Of a stretch of 64,000 nt of DNA, positions 26,929 to 36,561 are shown piece after piece. The notes beneath the pieces are model-generated. The model was not told the DNA's origin, ran no database searches, and was given only the letters and a program-made list of their open reading frames with translations. Origin of the DNA: Bradyrhizobium forestalis (GTDB lineage Bacteria > Pseudomonadota > Alphaproteobacteria > Rhizobiales > Xanthobacteraceae). Positions within the stretch are counted from its first letter, which is position 1; each line of letters starts with the position of its first letter. The DNA lies in contig NZ_PGVG01000006.1 in the NCBI RefSeq assembly GCF_002795245.1, forward strand, positions 155,687 to 219,686. Direction: 5' to 3'. The translations under genes and the position numbers were made by a program.

Positions 26929-27831
26929 ATGTTCGCCCTGACATTTCTCGGGACCTCGGCGAGCGTTCCCTCGGCGGAACGCAATCATCCGGCCCTCCTT
27001 GTGGAGGCCGCAGGTAAGCGCATCCTTGTCGATTGCGGCGAGGGCACGCAGCGCCAGTTGCTGCGCAGCGGCGCCGGCTTTCGGCGGCTCGACCGCATCC
27101 TGCTGACGCACGCGCATCTCGATCACGTGCTCGGCATCCCCGGCCTGTTCTCGACGCTGGGCCTGCGGCAGAGCTCCGACATGATGACAATTCACGGCGG
27201 GCAAGGCACGCTCGACATCGTCATCCGGATGCTCGCGGGGCTGTGGGGCGCGGGCAGGGCGCCGATCGCGGTGGAATTCGCAGCCCTGACCGAAGGGCAG
27301 GTCATCGACGCCGGCGACTTCACCGTCGACTCTTTTCCGGTCCGCCACCGTGACACCGACAGCTTTGGTTTCATCTTCAAAAGTCCGGCTCGCCGCCACC
27401 TTCAGCCCGATCGTCTCGCAGCGCTCGGTGTCCCGGACGGTCCCTTGCGCGGCGAGTTGGCCGCGGGCCGACCAATCGTGCTCACCGACCGAACGATTGA
27501 CCCGGAGGATGTCCTCGGGCCGCCTAGCGGTGGCAAAAAGCTCGTCGTGATCGGCGACACCGAGACCACCGATGGGCTGTCGCAATACGTAGCCGACGCC
27601 GACATGATGGTGATCGAGGCGACGTTCCTCGATCGCGACGCGCCGACCGCGCGGAATTACGGCCATCTCACCGCGGCAGAAGCGGCCTCCTTTGCGGCCG
27701 CGAGCAACGTCGGGCGGCTCGTGCTGACGCATATGTCGGGACGCTACGCGGACGAAGAGATTCTTGCCGAGGCGACAAGGATCTTCCCGAACACCCGGAT
27801 CGCCGCAGACTTCGACCGTCTCGTGATCTAG
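26929..27831 (+). CDS. RNase Z-like metallo-beta-lactamase-fold hydrolase
   Basis: 300 aa, matching the ELAC1/short RNase Z size. Start at ATG 26929; a longer frame overlaps the preceding gene's end and is not favoured. The metal motif is LTHAHLDHVLGIPGLFSTLGL (His61-x-His63-x-Asp65-His66); 'LVDCGEGTQRQLL' upstream and 'VVIGDTETTDGLSQYVADADMMVIEATFLDRD', 'NYGHLTAAEAASFAAASNVGRLVLTHMSGRY' downstream are all RNase Z family landmarks. RNase Z removes the 3' trailer of tRNA precursors without CCA. The classical motif is THxHGDH, whereas this protein has Leu in place of Gly, so it could be a phosphodiesterase paralogue. The tRNA-Gln in this window encodes its CCA and would not need this step. Confidence 0.8.
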   Translation: MFALTFLGTSASVPSAERNHPALLVEAAGKRILVDCGEGTQRQLLRSGAGFRRLDRILLTHAHLDHVLGIPGLFSTLGLRQSSDMMTIHGGQGTLDIVIRMLAGLWGAGRAPIAVEFAALTEGQVIDAGDFTVDSFPVRHRDTDSFGFIFKSPARRHLQPDRLAALGVPDGPLRGELAAGRPIVLTDRTIDPEDVLGPPSGGKKLVVIGDTETTDGLSQYVADADMMVIEATFLDRDAPTARNYGHLTAAEAASFAAASNVGRLVLTHMSGRYADEEILAEATRIFPNTRIAADFDRLVI

Positions 27832-27846
27832 TCGCCGCGATCGCGC

Positions 27847-28698
27847 TCAGCCCGACAATCCCGACTTGATCGCGAGATCCTGCGCCTGGCTCGTCACCTG
27901 CACCAGCCGCGGCAGCGCCTGGTCGCGAAAGGCCGCCATGTCCATCCGTATCGCATCGACGGTGACGCTCAATCCGGCGATCACCAGACCCTGCGCGTCG
28001 AAGATCGGCGTTGCCAGTGTGCGCAGGCCATAGGCGTTCTCGCCGTCGGAGACGGCATGGCCCTTCTTCTTCACCTGATCGAGCCGGGCGAGCAGGGCAT
28101 CGAGGTCGGTGAGCGTTCGCTCCGACAGCTTGACACGGGGGCGCAACTCCAGCCGCGCGATCTGCTCGTCGCGCGCCAGATGCGCCAGCATGACGTGGCC
28201 GAGCGCGGCGCTGTAGGCGGGAATGCGGGTGCCCGGCCGGCGATCCATCTTGTGGCGATCGAGGCCGGCTCCGACGCGGGCAAGATAGACCACGTCGCCG
28301 CCGTCGAGGATGCCGAGCGAGGCCGCGTCGCCTACCGCAGGCACAAGCTCGCGCAGCAGAGGCTCGACGATGTTCCGGAGCGATCCGTGCGACAGCACGG
28401 TGTAGCCGAGATCGAGGCAGGCGACGCCGAGGCGGAACCGGCGGCTCTGCGGAACCGCCTGGAGATATCCGAGCTCGATCAGGGTCTGGATCAGCCGGAA
28501 CGCGGTCCCGCGATCGAGATCGGCCCGTGCGGCAATCTCACTCAGGGTGAGCTCGAAGGCCTCGCTGGTGAAAGTCTTGAGCACGGCAAACGCCTTGCCG
28601 ACGGAAGCGACGTAATTCTTTGGATTCTTTCGTGTGGCTTCAGATTTACGCTTTGCGGCCTTGCTCTCAGCCTTCGCCATGCTCGAATGCCCCGCCAT
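27847..28698 (-). CDS. IclR-family transcriptional regulator
   Basis: 283 aa with a basic N-terminal extension (KAESKAAKRKSEATRKNPKN). The IclR winged helix is 'VASVGKAFAVLKTFTSEAFELTLSEIAARADLDRGTAFRLIQTLIELGYL', and the effector domain is recognised by 'RVGAGLDRHKMDRRPGTRIPAYSAALGHVMLAHL' and 'GHAVSDGENAYGLRTLATPIFDAQGLVIAGLSVT'. AAGGG precedes the ATG at 28698; an alternative ATG at 28680 exists. Divergent from the acid-sugar operon starting at 28797, with a perfect palindrome between them. It probably senses an intermediate of that pathway. Its 3' end faces the RNase Z-like gene. Confidence 0.92.
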   Translation of the reverse strand: MAGHSSMAKAESKAAKRKSEATRKNPKNYVASVGKAFAVLKTFTSEAFELTLSEIAARADLDRGTAFRLIQTLIELGYLQAVPQSRRFRLGVACLDLGYTVLSHGSLRNIVEPLLRELVPAVGDAASLGILDGGDVVYLARVGAGLDRHKMDRRPGTRIPAYSAALGHVMLAHLARDEQIARLELRPRVKLSERTLTDLDALLARLDQVKKKGHAVSDGENAYGLRTLATPIFDAQGLVIAGLSVTVDAIRMDMAAFRDQALPRLVQVTSQAQDLAIKSGLSG

Positions 28699-28757
28699 GA
28701 CAGCTGCCCTTGACGCGGCGGCAGCCTGATCCTACCAACGGGATAGATCATAACAAA

Positions 28758-28774
28758 TGTTCGCATTCCGAACA
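28758..28774. promoter_or_regulatory. Operator palindrome between IclR gene and acid-sugar operon
   Basis: TGTTCGCATTCCGAACA: perfect 6-bp arms TGTTCG/CGAACA with a 5-base spacer, in the 98-base divergent region and 23 bases before the first gene's start codon. IclR-type operators frequently have this TTCG-N5-CGAA form. The regulator assignment is by position. Confidence 0.75.
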
Positions 28775-28796
28775 ACGTCGGACGATCGGAGGAAGT

Positions 28797-29720
28797 TTGT
28801 CGACATCATTGCTGCACCCTCATGGCGTGTTCTCCGCCGCGTTGACGCCCCTCGACGCCGAGCTCGCCCCCGATCATGCGCGCTTCGTGGCGCATTGCCG
28901 CTACCTGCTGGACGAAGGCTGCGACGGCATCGCGCTGCTCGGCACCACCGGCGAAGCGAACTCCTTCTCCGCGGCCGAGCGCATGGCGCTGCTCGAGGCG
29001 GTGGTGGCCGCGGGCATCGCGCCGCAGCGGCTTCTTCCCGGAACCGGCGTCGCTGCGCTCACCGAGACCATTGCGCTGACGCGTCACGCGCTCTCGGTCG
29101 GGGTCGACACCGTGGTGATGCTGCCGCCGTTCTACTACAAGGGCGTCAGCGACGACGGCATCTACGCATCCTACAGCGAGGTCGTGCAGCGCATCGGCGA
29201 TAGCAGGCTCAAGGTCGTGCTCTACCACATCCCGCAGATGTCGGCGCAGCCGATCTCGCATGCGCTGATCGAGCGGCTGCGCAAGGCCTATCCGGCCACC
29301 TTCACCGGCATCAAGGATTCTTCCGGCGACTTCGCCAACATGACCGCGATGGTCGAGCGTTTCCCCGGCTTTTCAGTTCTCGTCGGGGCCGATCCGTTGC
29401 TCCTGCCGCTGCTGCGCAAGGGCGGGGCAGGATGCATCACCGCAACCTCCAATCTCGTCGCGCGCGACCTTGCCTATGTCTACAAGCATTTTCGCGGCAG
29501 CGACGATGACGCGGCGCTTAGGGCGGCGCAGGCGCGCATCGTGAAGGCGCGCGAGCTGGTCTCGCGCTTCCCGCAGATGGCCTCGCTGAAGACGATCGTC
29601 GCCGAGCGCGCCGGCCATGCCGGATGGCAGCGCCTGCGGCCGCCGCTGGAGTCGCTGCCGCCGGCTCAAGCGAAAGAGCTGCTTGCGGATGCTGCGGCAT
29701 TCGCCGCCGCCACCGTCTAG
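28797..29720 (+). CDS. DapA/NanA-family aldolase (dihydrodipicolinate synthase-like)
   Basis: 307 aa from a TTG start at 28797, chosen since GGAGGA lies right upstream and protein similarity begins there; no ATG lies between the operator and this point that suits. Class I aldolase motifs: 'LLGTTGEANSFSAAERMAL' (GTTGE at 49-53), 'YYKGVSDDGIYASYSEV', Tyr143 in VLYHIP and the Schiff-base Lys173 in FTGIKDSSGDF. Members condense or cleave pyruvate-linked 2-keto acids. Genuine lysine biosynthesis is unlikely in this setting; a 2-keto-3-deoxy-acid aldolase or dehydratase for sugar acids is more plausible. First gene of a six-gene run. Confidence 0.88.
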   Translation: MSTSLLHPHGVFSAALTPLDAELAPDHARFVAHCRYLLDEGCDGIALLGTTGEANSFSAAERMALLEAVVAAGIAPQRLLPGTGVAALTETIALTRHALSVGVDTVVMLPPFYYKGVSDDGIYASYSEVVQRIGDSRLKVVLYHIPQMSAQPISHALIERLRKAYPATFTGIKDSSGDFANMTAMVERFPGFSVLVGADPLLLPLLRKGGAGCITATSNLVARDLAYVYKHFRGSDDDAALRAAQARIVKARELVSRFPQMASLKTIVAERAGHAGWQRLRPPLESLPPAQAKELLADAAAFAAATV

Positions 29721-29745
29721 ATCCGGCCCCGGACGAGGCGAACCG

Positions 29746-31185
29746 ATGTCCGATTTTTTCCACGATGCGTTGGCCGGACTCGCCGCGATCGTCGGCGACA
29801 AGCACGTCATTGCGTCCGGGCAGGATCAGGAGCCTTACGTGGTGGACTGGCGCGGGCGCTATCACGGTCGGGCCGTTGCCGTGGTGAAGCCCGGCTCGAC
29901 CGCCGAGGTCGCCGCCGTCGTGAAGTTCTGCGCAGCAAGACGACTCGCGATCGTGCCGCAGGGCGGCAACACCGGCATGTGCGGGGCGGCGACGCCCGAC
30001 GATCACGCCGGCAATGTCGTGATCCGGCTCGACCGCATGCGGGCCGTGCGCGACGTCAGCCCGCTCGCCAATACCATCACGGTGGAGGCCGGCTGCATCC
30101 TCGCGGAGGTGCAGAACGCGGCGCGGGACGTCGATCGCTATTTTCCCTTGAGCCTCGGCGCCGAGGGCTCCTGCCAGATCGGCGGCAACATCTCGACCAA
30201 TGCCGGCGGCACCGCCGTGCTGCGTTACGGTCCGACGCGCGATCTCGTGCTCGGCCTGGAGGTCGTCTTGCCTGATGGCCGCGTCTTCAATGGCCTGCGC
30301 GCACTGCGCAAGGACAATACGGGTTATGCGCTGAAGCAGCTCTTTATCGGTGCGGAGGGCACGCTCGGCATCGTCACCGCGGCGGTGCTGAAACTGTTCG
30401 CGCCGCCGCGCAGCTCGGCCCTGGCGCTGTTGCAGCTGCAAGGCGTGGAGCAGGCGCTCGATATCATGCAGCGCCTGCGCGGCGCAGTCGGCGACCGGCT
30501 CGGCAGCCTCGAGGTCATGTCGCGCTCGCAGATCGAGGTGATCGCCGCGACGGTGCCGCATGTCACCATTCCCTTCGAGCTGACGACGCCATGGTATCTG
30601 ATCGTCGAGCTGACCGACACGCTCACAGGCGTTGACCTCAATGAGCCGCTGGCCACGGTGCTCGCGGATGCCATGGAAGTGGGGCTCGCTGAAGACGCCA
30701 TATTGGCTTCCAATCTGACCCAGGCGAAGGCGATCTGGGCCGTCAGGCACAGCGTGTCCGAAGGCAACAAGCGCAGCGGCTATGTGGTGTCGCACGACAG
30801 CGTGGTGCCGCTGGAGCGCCAGGCGGCTTTCGTCAACAATGTCGAGGCCCGGATCAGGGCGGCCGTGCCGCATGCGAACGTCGTCATGCACGGCCATATC
30901 GGCGACGGCAACATCCACGTCGTGGCCCTGATCGATCGGGTGCATTGCCAGGCCCCGGATGCGACGGCGAGGCTCGTGGCTGAGATCAACGAGATCGTCG
31001 ATGACGAGACGGCGGCGCAAGGCGGGGCGATCAGTGCCGAGCACGGCATCGGCATCACCAATCGCGGCCGGCTCGCCCGCGTTGCCGATCCCCTCGATAT
31101 CGAGCTGATGCGGGACATCAAGCAATTGCTCGATCCGCATGGCCTGATGAATCCCGGCAAGATCTTTGGCGCGGGAGCGAGATGA
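29746..31185 (+). CDS. FAD-linked 2-hydroxyacid dehydrogenase (GlcD/D2HGDH-like)
   Basis: 479 aa, ATG at 29746 after GAGGCGA. The PCMH-type FAD domain is plain: 'VKPGSTAEVAAVVKFCAARRLAIVPQGGNTGMCGAATPD', 'GAEGSCQIGGNISTNAGGTAVLRYGPTRDLVLGLEVVLPDGRV', 'NTGYALKQLFIGAEGTLGIVTAAVLKLF'. The C-terminal catalytic domain has 'MHGHIGDGNIHV' with metal-binding histidines and 'AEHGIGITNRGRL...MRDIKQLLDPHGLMNPGKIF'. It would oxidise a D-2-hydroxy acid (for example glycolate, lactate, 2-hydroxyglutarate or a sugar acid) to the 2-keto acid. Its stop codon overlaps the start of the DUF1537 kinase gene (ATGA). Confidence 0.92.
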   Translation: MSDFFHDALAGLAAIVGDKHVIASGQDQEPYVVDWRGRYHGRAVAVVKPGSTAEVAAVVKFCAARRLAIVPQGGNTGMCGAATPDDHAGNVVIRLDRMRAVRDVSPLANTITVEAGCILAEVQNAARDVDRYFPLSLGAEGSCQIGGNISTNAGGTAVLRYGPTRDLVLGLEVVLPDGRVFNGLRALRKDNTGYALKQLFIGAEGTLGIVTAAVLKLFAPPRSSALALLQLQGVEQALDIMQRLRGAVGDRLGSLEVMSRSQIEVIAATVPHVTIPFELTTPWYLIVELTDTLTGVDLNEPLATVLADAMEVGLAEDAILASNLTQAKAIWAVRHSVSEGNKRSGYVVSHDSVVPLERQAAFVNNVEARIRAAVPHANVVMHGHIGDGNIHVVALIDRVHCQAPDATARLVAEINEIVDDETAAQGGAISAEHGIGITNRGRLARVADPLDIELMRDIKQLLDPHGLMNPGKIFGAGAR

Positions 31186-32290
31186 CGATGACGAGCGTCC
31201 GGCTGCTTGCTGACGATCTGACCGGTGCGCTCGACACCGCGGCGGAGTTCGTCGGCCTGTGCGGGCCGTTCGACGTCACCTGGCTGGAGGCACTCGCGAC
31301 GTCCGGCTCCACCAGCCTCGCGATCGACAGCGGTACCCGCGAGCGATCGAAGGCGGAGAGCGTCGAGATCGTGGGACGGTTGGCGCCGCAGCTTCAGGGC
31401 GCGACGATCGCCTACAAGAAGGTCGACAGCCTCCTGCGTGGTGCCTGGGCGGCCGAGCTCGGCGCCTGCCTGCGCAGCGGTCATTGGGCATCCTGCGTGG
31501 TCGCGCCCGCCTTCGACTATCAGGGGCGCCGCACCGCAGGCGGCCAGCAATTCGCACGCACGATGCAAGGCGAGTGGCATCGGGTCGGCGACAATCTGCT
31601 GGATCAATTGAGACAGGACGGTATCGAGGCGCGGCGGGGCAGCTCCGATACGGTATTGCAGGGCGGCATTCAGGTGTTCGATGCCGAGAGCGACATCGAC
31701 CTCGACCGCGTCGTCGAGATAGGACGGCGCATGCCGGGGCCCGTGCTGTGGTGCGGAAGCGGCGGGTTGGCCGGCGCGCTTGCGCGCAGCCACCGTGCCG
31801 ATGCGCCAGGCCAATTGAAGTTGCCCGTGCTGGGGCTGTTCGGTTCCGACCAGCCTGCCACCGCCTCGCAGCTGGCTGCGTGCGGCGCGGCGGCGATTGC
31901 GCTCGCGGAAGGCGAGGGCGCGACGCGCGTCCAGCGCAAGCTGGGCGACGGCGGCGTGGCGATGGTCAAATTCTCTCTCGCCGAAGGCCTGACACGCACT
32001 GAAGCGGCGCGGCGGATCGCGCGCGAAATGGCGGCATTGATTGTGGCGCTCGACCCGCCCGGCACGCTGGTCGTCGCCGGCGGCGAGACCTTGAAGGCCG
32101 CGTGTGTTGCCCTTGGCGCGCATGCGCTCCAGGTGACAGGACGCATCGTGCCGGGATTGCCGCGCTCGATCCTGCAGGGCGGGCGCTGGGCCGGCGTCGA
32201 CGTCGTTTCAAAGTCTGGAGCGTTCGGCAACAGCGAGCTGTGGCGCGATCTGCTCCGGGACAATCACCTGCTCAGAATGGAGAGTCCGAT

Positions 32291-32294
<4 letters not shown>
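31182..32294 (+). CDS. Four-carbon acid-sugar kinase (DUF1537)
   Basis: 370 aa. The N-terminal substrate domain opens with 'VRLLADDLTGALDTAAEFV', the family's hallmark, and includes 'ATIAYKKVDSLLRGAWAAELGA' and 'APAFDYQGRRTAGGQQF'; the C-terminal nucleotide domain has 'LVVAGGETLKAACVAL' and 'KSGAFGNSELWRDLL'. Characterised DUF1537 proteins are ATP-dependent kinases for D-threonate, D- or L-erythronate and related acids. Paired with PdxA2, as here, the known route is D-threonate to 4-phospho-D-threonate to dihydroxyacetone phosphate plus CO2. It overlaps neighbours on both sides by four bases (ATGA), so translation is tightly coupled. Exact acid unknown; DtnK-like is the best guess. Confidence 0.88.
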
Positions 32295-33334
<1,040 letters not shown>

Positions 33335-33347
33335 GATCGAACGCACG

Positions 33348-34478
33348 ATGACCAACGCCTTCACGCCCATCGAAATCCAACGCCCCACCATCCTGGAGTT
33401 CGGCAACGGCACGATCACCGCCGCGGCGCGCTTCGCCGAGCGGATCGGCGCCAAGCGGCCGCTGGTGATCTCGGACCCGTTCAACGCGCGCCGTGCCGAT
33501 ACGTTGGCGCTGCCGGGGGCCGTCAAGGTGTTCGGCGAGGTCAAGCCTGAGCCGGACCTGCCCAATCTCGAGAAGGCGGTGGCGATGGCGAAGGAGGTCA
33601 AGCCTGATCTCGTCGTCGGCTTCGGCGGCGGCAGCGCGATGGATCTGGCCAAGCTGGTCGCGGTGATGTGCACCAGTGACGTGGCCTTTGCCGACATCGT
33701 CGGGCCGGAGAAAGTCGCCGGCCGCGGCGTGGCGCTGATGCAGATTCCGACCACCTCAGGCACCGGCAGCGAAGCGGGCACCCGCGCGCTGGTCACCGAT
33801 CCCGTCAGTCAGAACAAGCAGGCGGTGCAGAGCCGCTTCATGCTCGCCGACATCGCCATCGTCGATCCGGACTTGACGATGACCGTGCCGAAGGAGGTCA
33901 CCGCGGCGACCGGTGTCGATGCGCTGGCGCATTGTGTCGAGGCTTACACCAGCCGCAAGGCGCATCCGACCATCGATCTCTACGCGCTCGAAGGCGCGCG
34001 GCTGGTCGGACGCTATCTCAAGCGCGCGGTCGCCGACGGCAGCGACCGCGAGGCGCGCGCGGGTCTTTCGCTGGCCTCGCTCTATGGCGGCTATTGTCTG
34101 GGACCGGTGAATACGACGGCGGGCCACGCCGTGGCCTATCCACTCGGCACGCGCCATCACGTTGCGCACGGTCTCGCCTGCGCGGTGATCTTCCCGCATA
34201 CGCTCGCCTTCAACATGCCGGCGGTGGGAGAGAAGACCGTCGCCGTGCTGGGTGCGTTGGGACTGCCGGAACGCAATGATCCCGAGCTTGCATTCGATGC
34301 CAGCTATGAGTTCTGCAAGAAACTCGGCATCGAGATGCGGCTGTCCGCGCTCGGCGTGCCCAAGAACGATCTCGGCGCGATGGCCGACGAGGCGCACGCC
34401 ATTCGCCGCCTGCTCGACAACAATCCGCGCGATTTGAGCCGGGATGCGATCCTCAACATGTACGAGGCCGCGTTCTAG
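33348..34478 (+). CDS. Iron-containing (group III) alcohol dehydrogenase
   Basis: 376 aa, ATG at 33348, 13 bases after PdxA2. Cofactor motif 'LVVGFGGGSAMDLAKLVAVM', 'QIPTTSGTGSEAGTRALVTD', and metal-site region 'GVDALAHCVEAYTSRKAHP' plus 'NTTAGHAVAYPLGTRHHVAHGLACAVIFPH' with the conserved histidines, all typical. The family reduces or oxidises small aldehydes and alcohols (1,3-propanediol, lactaldehyde, 4-hydroxybutyrate, maleylacetate). In this operon it may handle glycolaldehyde or another aldehyde released by the DapA-like aldolase (inference). Confidence 0.9.
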   Translation: MTNAFTPIEIQRPTILEFGNGTITAAARFAERIGAKRPLVISDPFNARRADTLALPGAVKVFGEVKPEPDLPNLEKAVAMAKEVKPDLVVGFGGGSAMDLAKLVAVMCTSDVAFADIVGPEKVAGRGVALMQIPTTSGTGSEAGTRALVTDPVSQNKQAVQSRFMLADIAIVDPDLTMTVPKEVTAATGVDALAHCVEAYTSRKAHPTIDLYALEGARLVGRYLKRAVADGSDREARAGLSLASLYGGYCLGPVNTTAGHAVAYPLGTRHHVAHGLACAVIFPHTLAFNMPAVGEKTVAVLGALGLPERNDPELAFDASYEFCKKLGIEMRLSALGVPKNDLGAMADEAHAIRRLLDNNPRDLSRDAILNMYEAAF

Positions 34479-34535
34479 CCGTCTCCCGCGGCCCGCCCCA
34501 CCAATCAACAACACAGTGAAACAGAGGAAACTTCG

Positions 34536-35507
34536 ATGAGATCGATGTGGCTTGTTCTTGCCTCAGTCATGCTGCTGGCGACGTCGCCGGCGAAGGCGCA
34601 GGAGAGCTATCCGTCCAAGCAGGTAACGGTGATCGTTCCCTTCGCCGCCGGCGGCACGGCCGATATCTTCGCGCGCATGGTCTCGAACCATTTGCAGACG
34701 AAATTCGGCAAGCCCTTCGTGGTGGAGAATGTCGGCGGCGCGGGCTCGATCCTCGGCGTCACGCGGCTCGCGAAGTCCGCGCCTGACGGCATCACGCTCG
34801 GCCTTGCCAGCACCTCGGCGCTTGCGATCAATCCGTCGCTCTACGGTCCGAAGCTGAGCTACCAGCCGGACAAGGATCTGGTGCCGGTTGCCCAGATCAG
34901 CGTCGTGCCCAACGTGCTCGTGGTGAACCCCAACAAGATCAAGGCGCGCACCGTGCCGGAACTGATCGCCTATCTGAAGGCGAACCCCGACAAGATCTCG
35001 TTCGGCTCCGCTGGCGTCGGCACCTCGCAGCATCTGGCCGGCGAGCTGTTCCAGCAGATGACCGGCACCAAGATGGTGCATGTGCCCTACAAGGGGTCGA
35101 GCCAGATGCTGACGGACCTCCTCAGCGGCCAGATCGATCTCGCCTTCGACAACGTGCCGCTGCTGCTGCCGCAGGTGAAGACCGGCCAGCTCGCGATGCT
35201 GGCGACGGCTACGCCGAAGCGCGCCTCCTTTGATCCCGAAATCCCGGCGGTCACTGAATTTCTGCCGGGCTTCGAGGCCGTGGCCTGGCATGGCTTCTTC
35301 GTCCCTGCGGGCACGCCGAAGCCGATCGTCGAAAAGCTCTCGGCCGAAATCCGCGCCTTCATGCAGCAGCCGGAGACGGTGCAGAAGATGGCCGAGCTTG
35401 GTGCGGCCGCGGTCGCGGTGGATTCCGAGGCGTTCTCGGCCTACATCGCCTCCGAGACGGCGCGCTGGAAGAAAGTGATCGAGGCGGCGAACATCAAGTT
35501 GGAGTAG
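34536..35507 (+). CDS. Tripartite tricarboxylate transporter binding protein (TctC/Bug family)
   Basis: 323 aa. Signal peptide MRSMWLVLASVMLLATSPAKA, then 'YPSKQVTVIVPFAAGGTADIFARMVSNHLQ', the Bug hallmark, with 'VENVGGAGSILGVTRLAKSAPDG', 'VPYKGSSQMLTDLLSGQIDLAFDNVP' and 'AVAWHGFFVPAGTP'. These periplasmic proteins bind carboxylates and work with TctA/TctB membrane proteins. None is present here, so it is an orphan or uses permease genes elsewhere. GAGGAAA precedes the ATG. Last gene of the acid-sugar operon and a likely indicator that the substrate is a carboxylate taken up from outside. Confidence 0.92.
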   Translation: MRSMWLVLASVMLLATSPAKAQESYPSKQVTVIVPFAAGGTADIFARMVSNHLQTKFGKPFVVENVGGAGSILGVTRLAKSAPDGITLGLASTSALAINPSLYGPKLSYQPDKDLVPVAQISVVPNVLVVNPNKIKARTVPELIAYLKANPDKISFGSAGVGTSQHLAGELFQQMTGTKMVHVPYKGSSQMLTDLLSGQIDLAFDNVPLLLPQVKTGQLAMLATATPKRASFDPEIPAVTEFLPGFEAVAWHGFFVPAGTPKPIVEKLSAEIRAFMQQPETVQKMAELGAAAVAVDSEAFSAYIASETARWKKVIEAANIKLE

Positions 35508-35540
35508 GCGCAGCCTTGCTGGTCTTTCGCCAGCCGAGAC

Positions 35541-35562
35541 GGGCCGGATCACGGTCCGGCCC
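35541..35562. terminator. Hairpin between convergent genes
   Basis: GGGCCGGA TCACGG TCCGGCCC: perfect 8-bp GC stem, 6-base loop. It lies between the Bug gene stop and the G1-like peptidase stop; no clear U-run, so termination is likely but unproven. Confidence 0.6.
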
Positions 35563-35580
35563 GAAATGCGCATTGCTAGC

Positions 35581-36561
35581 TTACGCCATCGGGTCCTGGA
35601 AAGTGCATGTGACGCCGATCGGGGCGCTCGCGTTCTCCTGCCGTAGTGCCGCGCGTGACACAATGACGGTACGCTCGGGATTTGCGAAAGCCTCGCGCAT
35701 CTCGATCATGAGTGCGTTGTCGGCGAGCGTCATCATGCGCCCGGACCCGACCGCTCCATCCGCAGCCCGCGCCACGCAGTAGCTGAAATCCACGGAACCA
35801 TAATCGGGAAGCGGAAACAGGTCGCCGCTTCCCGGGTCTGTCGGCCGCTCCATCACCCATTCCACCGACGATCCGAGCGGTTCGATCTCTCCGGGGGGCT
35901 GTCGGGCGAGAAATGAGCGGAATTGGCCGGTGCTCTGGTTCTTGATGAAGTACAGAACGTCTCCGCTGACCTGCACCGCAAGACCAGCGAGGATCTCGTG
36001 GCCGGTCTCGATCGGCAGGTTGTCGATCACCGTGATCGCTTGCGGCGTCGTGTCCTTCTCGTCCGAGTTGTGCCACCAGTCCCACCAGGCGAAGTGATTT
36101 GGCTTGCGGTTGGGCCAGTGGCCGGTGCCGATTTGAGGAAGGGACGTATTGGGTAACCTGCCATTGCGGCCGTCGAGGCCCACCCATAACAACGATTTTG
36201 GATCGTCAGAGTGCGTGTTCAACGCTGGCGCGGACGGCAGACGCACGGCCGGCACCTTCCATTTGCCTGCAGCGAAAACGATCCGCTGCGGCCAGGGCGT
36301 GGAGATCAGCGCCCCCGACCAATTCAACATCGATTCGAGCGCCCCTCCGAGCGAGGGGGGATCGATGGTGCTGAACGTCGGTCGTTTCGCGAAAAAGTGC
36401 GGCGAAACCAGAGTTGCCCAAAATTCGAACAGCTCCGGCTCGGTGAGAACATCCGGCTTTTGCGGAATGCCATAGAGATCGAGCTTGTCCGGGCTGGCCT
36501 CGAGGAGGTTGAAGCCTTTCGGCACGACCTCGTACAAGCCGTAGCCATCACTCTTGGGCAT
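35581..36561 (-). CDS. Bacterial G1 (eqolisin/glutamic) peptidase-like protein
   Basis: 326 aa from ATG 36561, preceded by GGGAGGGAAAG (the longer start at 36582 lies inside the previous gene and lacks a better site). It matches the G1 layout: 'LNWSGALIST' (80-89), 'GKWKVPAVRLP' (99-109), 'LWVGLDG' (125-131), then 'LPQIGTG' with Gln143 and 'FAWWDWWHN' (158-165), and 'SSVEWVMERP' with Glu234. Gln and Glu at those sites form the catalytic dyad in fungal scytalidoglutamic peptidase. No signal peptide or propeptide of the fungal kind; the N-terminal 70 residues ('YGLYEVVPKGFNLLEASPDKLDLYGIPQKPD') are distinct. Its start overlaps the PAP2-like gene by 14 bases. Likely an acid-active endopeptidase; activity and location are unproven. 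Confidence 0.8.
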   Translation of the reverse strand: MPKSDGYGLYEVVPKGFNLLEASPDKLDLYGIPQKPDVLTEPELFEFWATLVSPHFFAKRPTFSTIDPPSLGGALESMLNWSGALISTPWPQRIVFAAGKWKVPAVRLPSAPALNTHSDDPKSLLWVGLDGRNGRLPNTSLPQIGTGHWPNRKPNHFAWWDWWHNSDEKDTTPQAITVIDNLPIETGHEILAGLAVQVSGDVLYFIKNQSTGQFRSFLARQPPGEIEPLGSSVEWVMERPTDPGSGDLFPLPDYGSVDFSYCVARAADGAVGSGRMMTLADNALMIEMREAFANPERTVIVSRAALRQENASAPIGVTCTFQDPMA

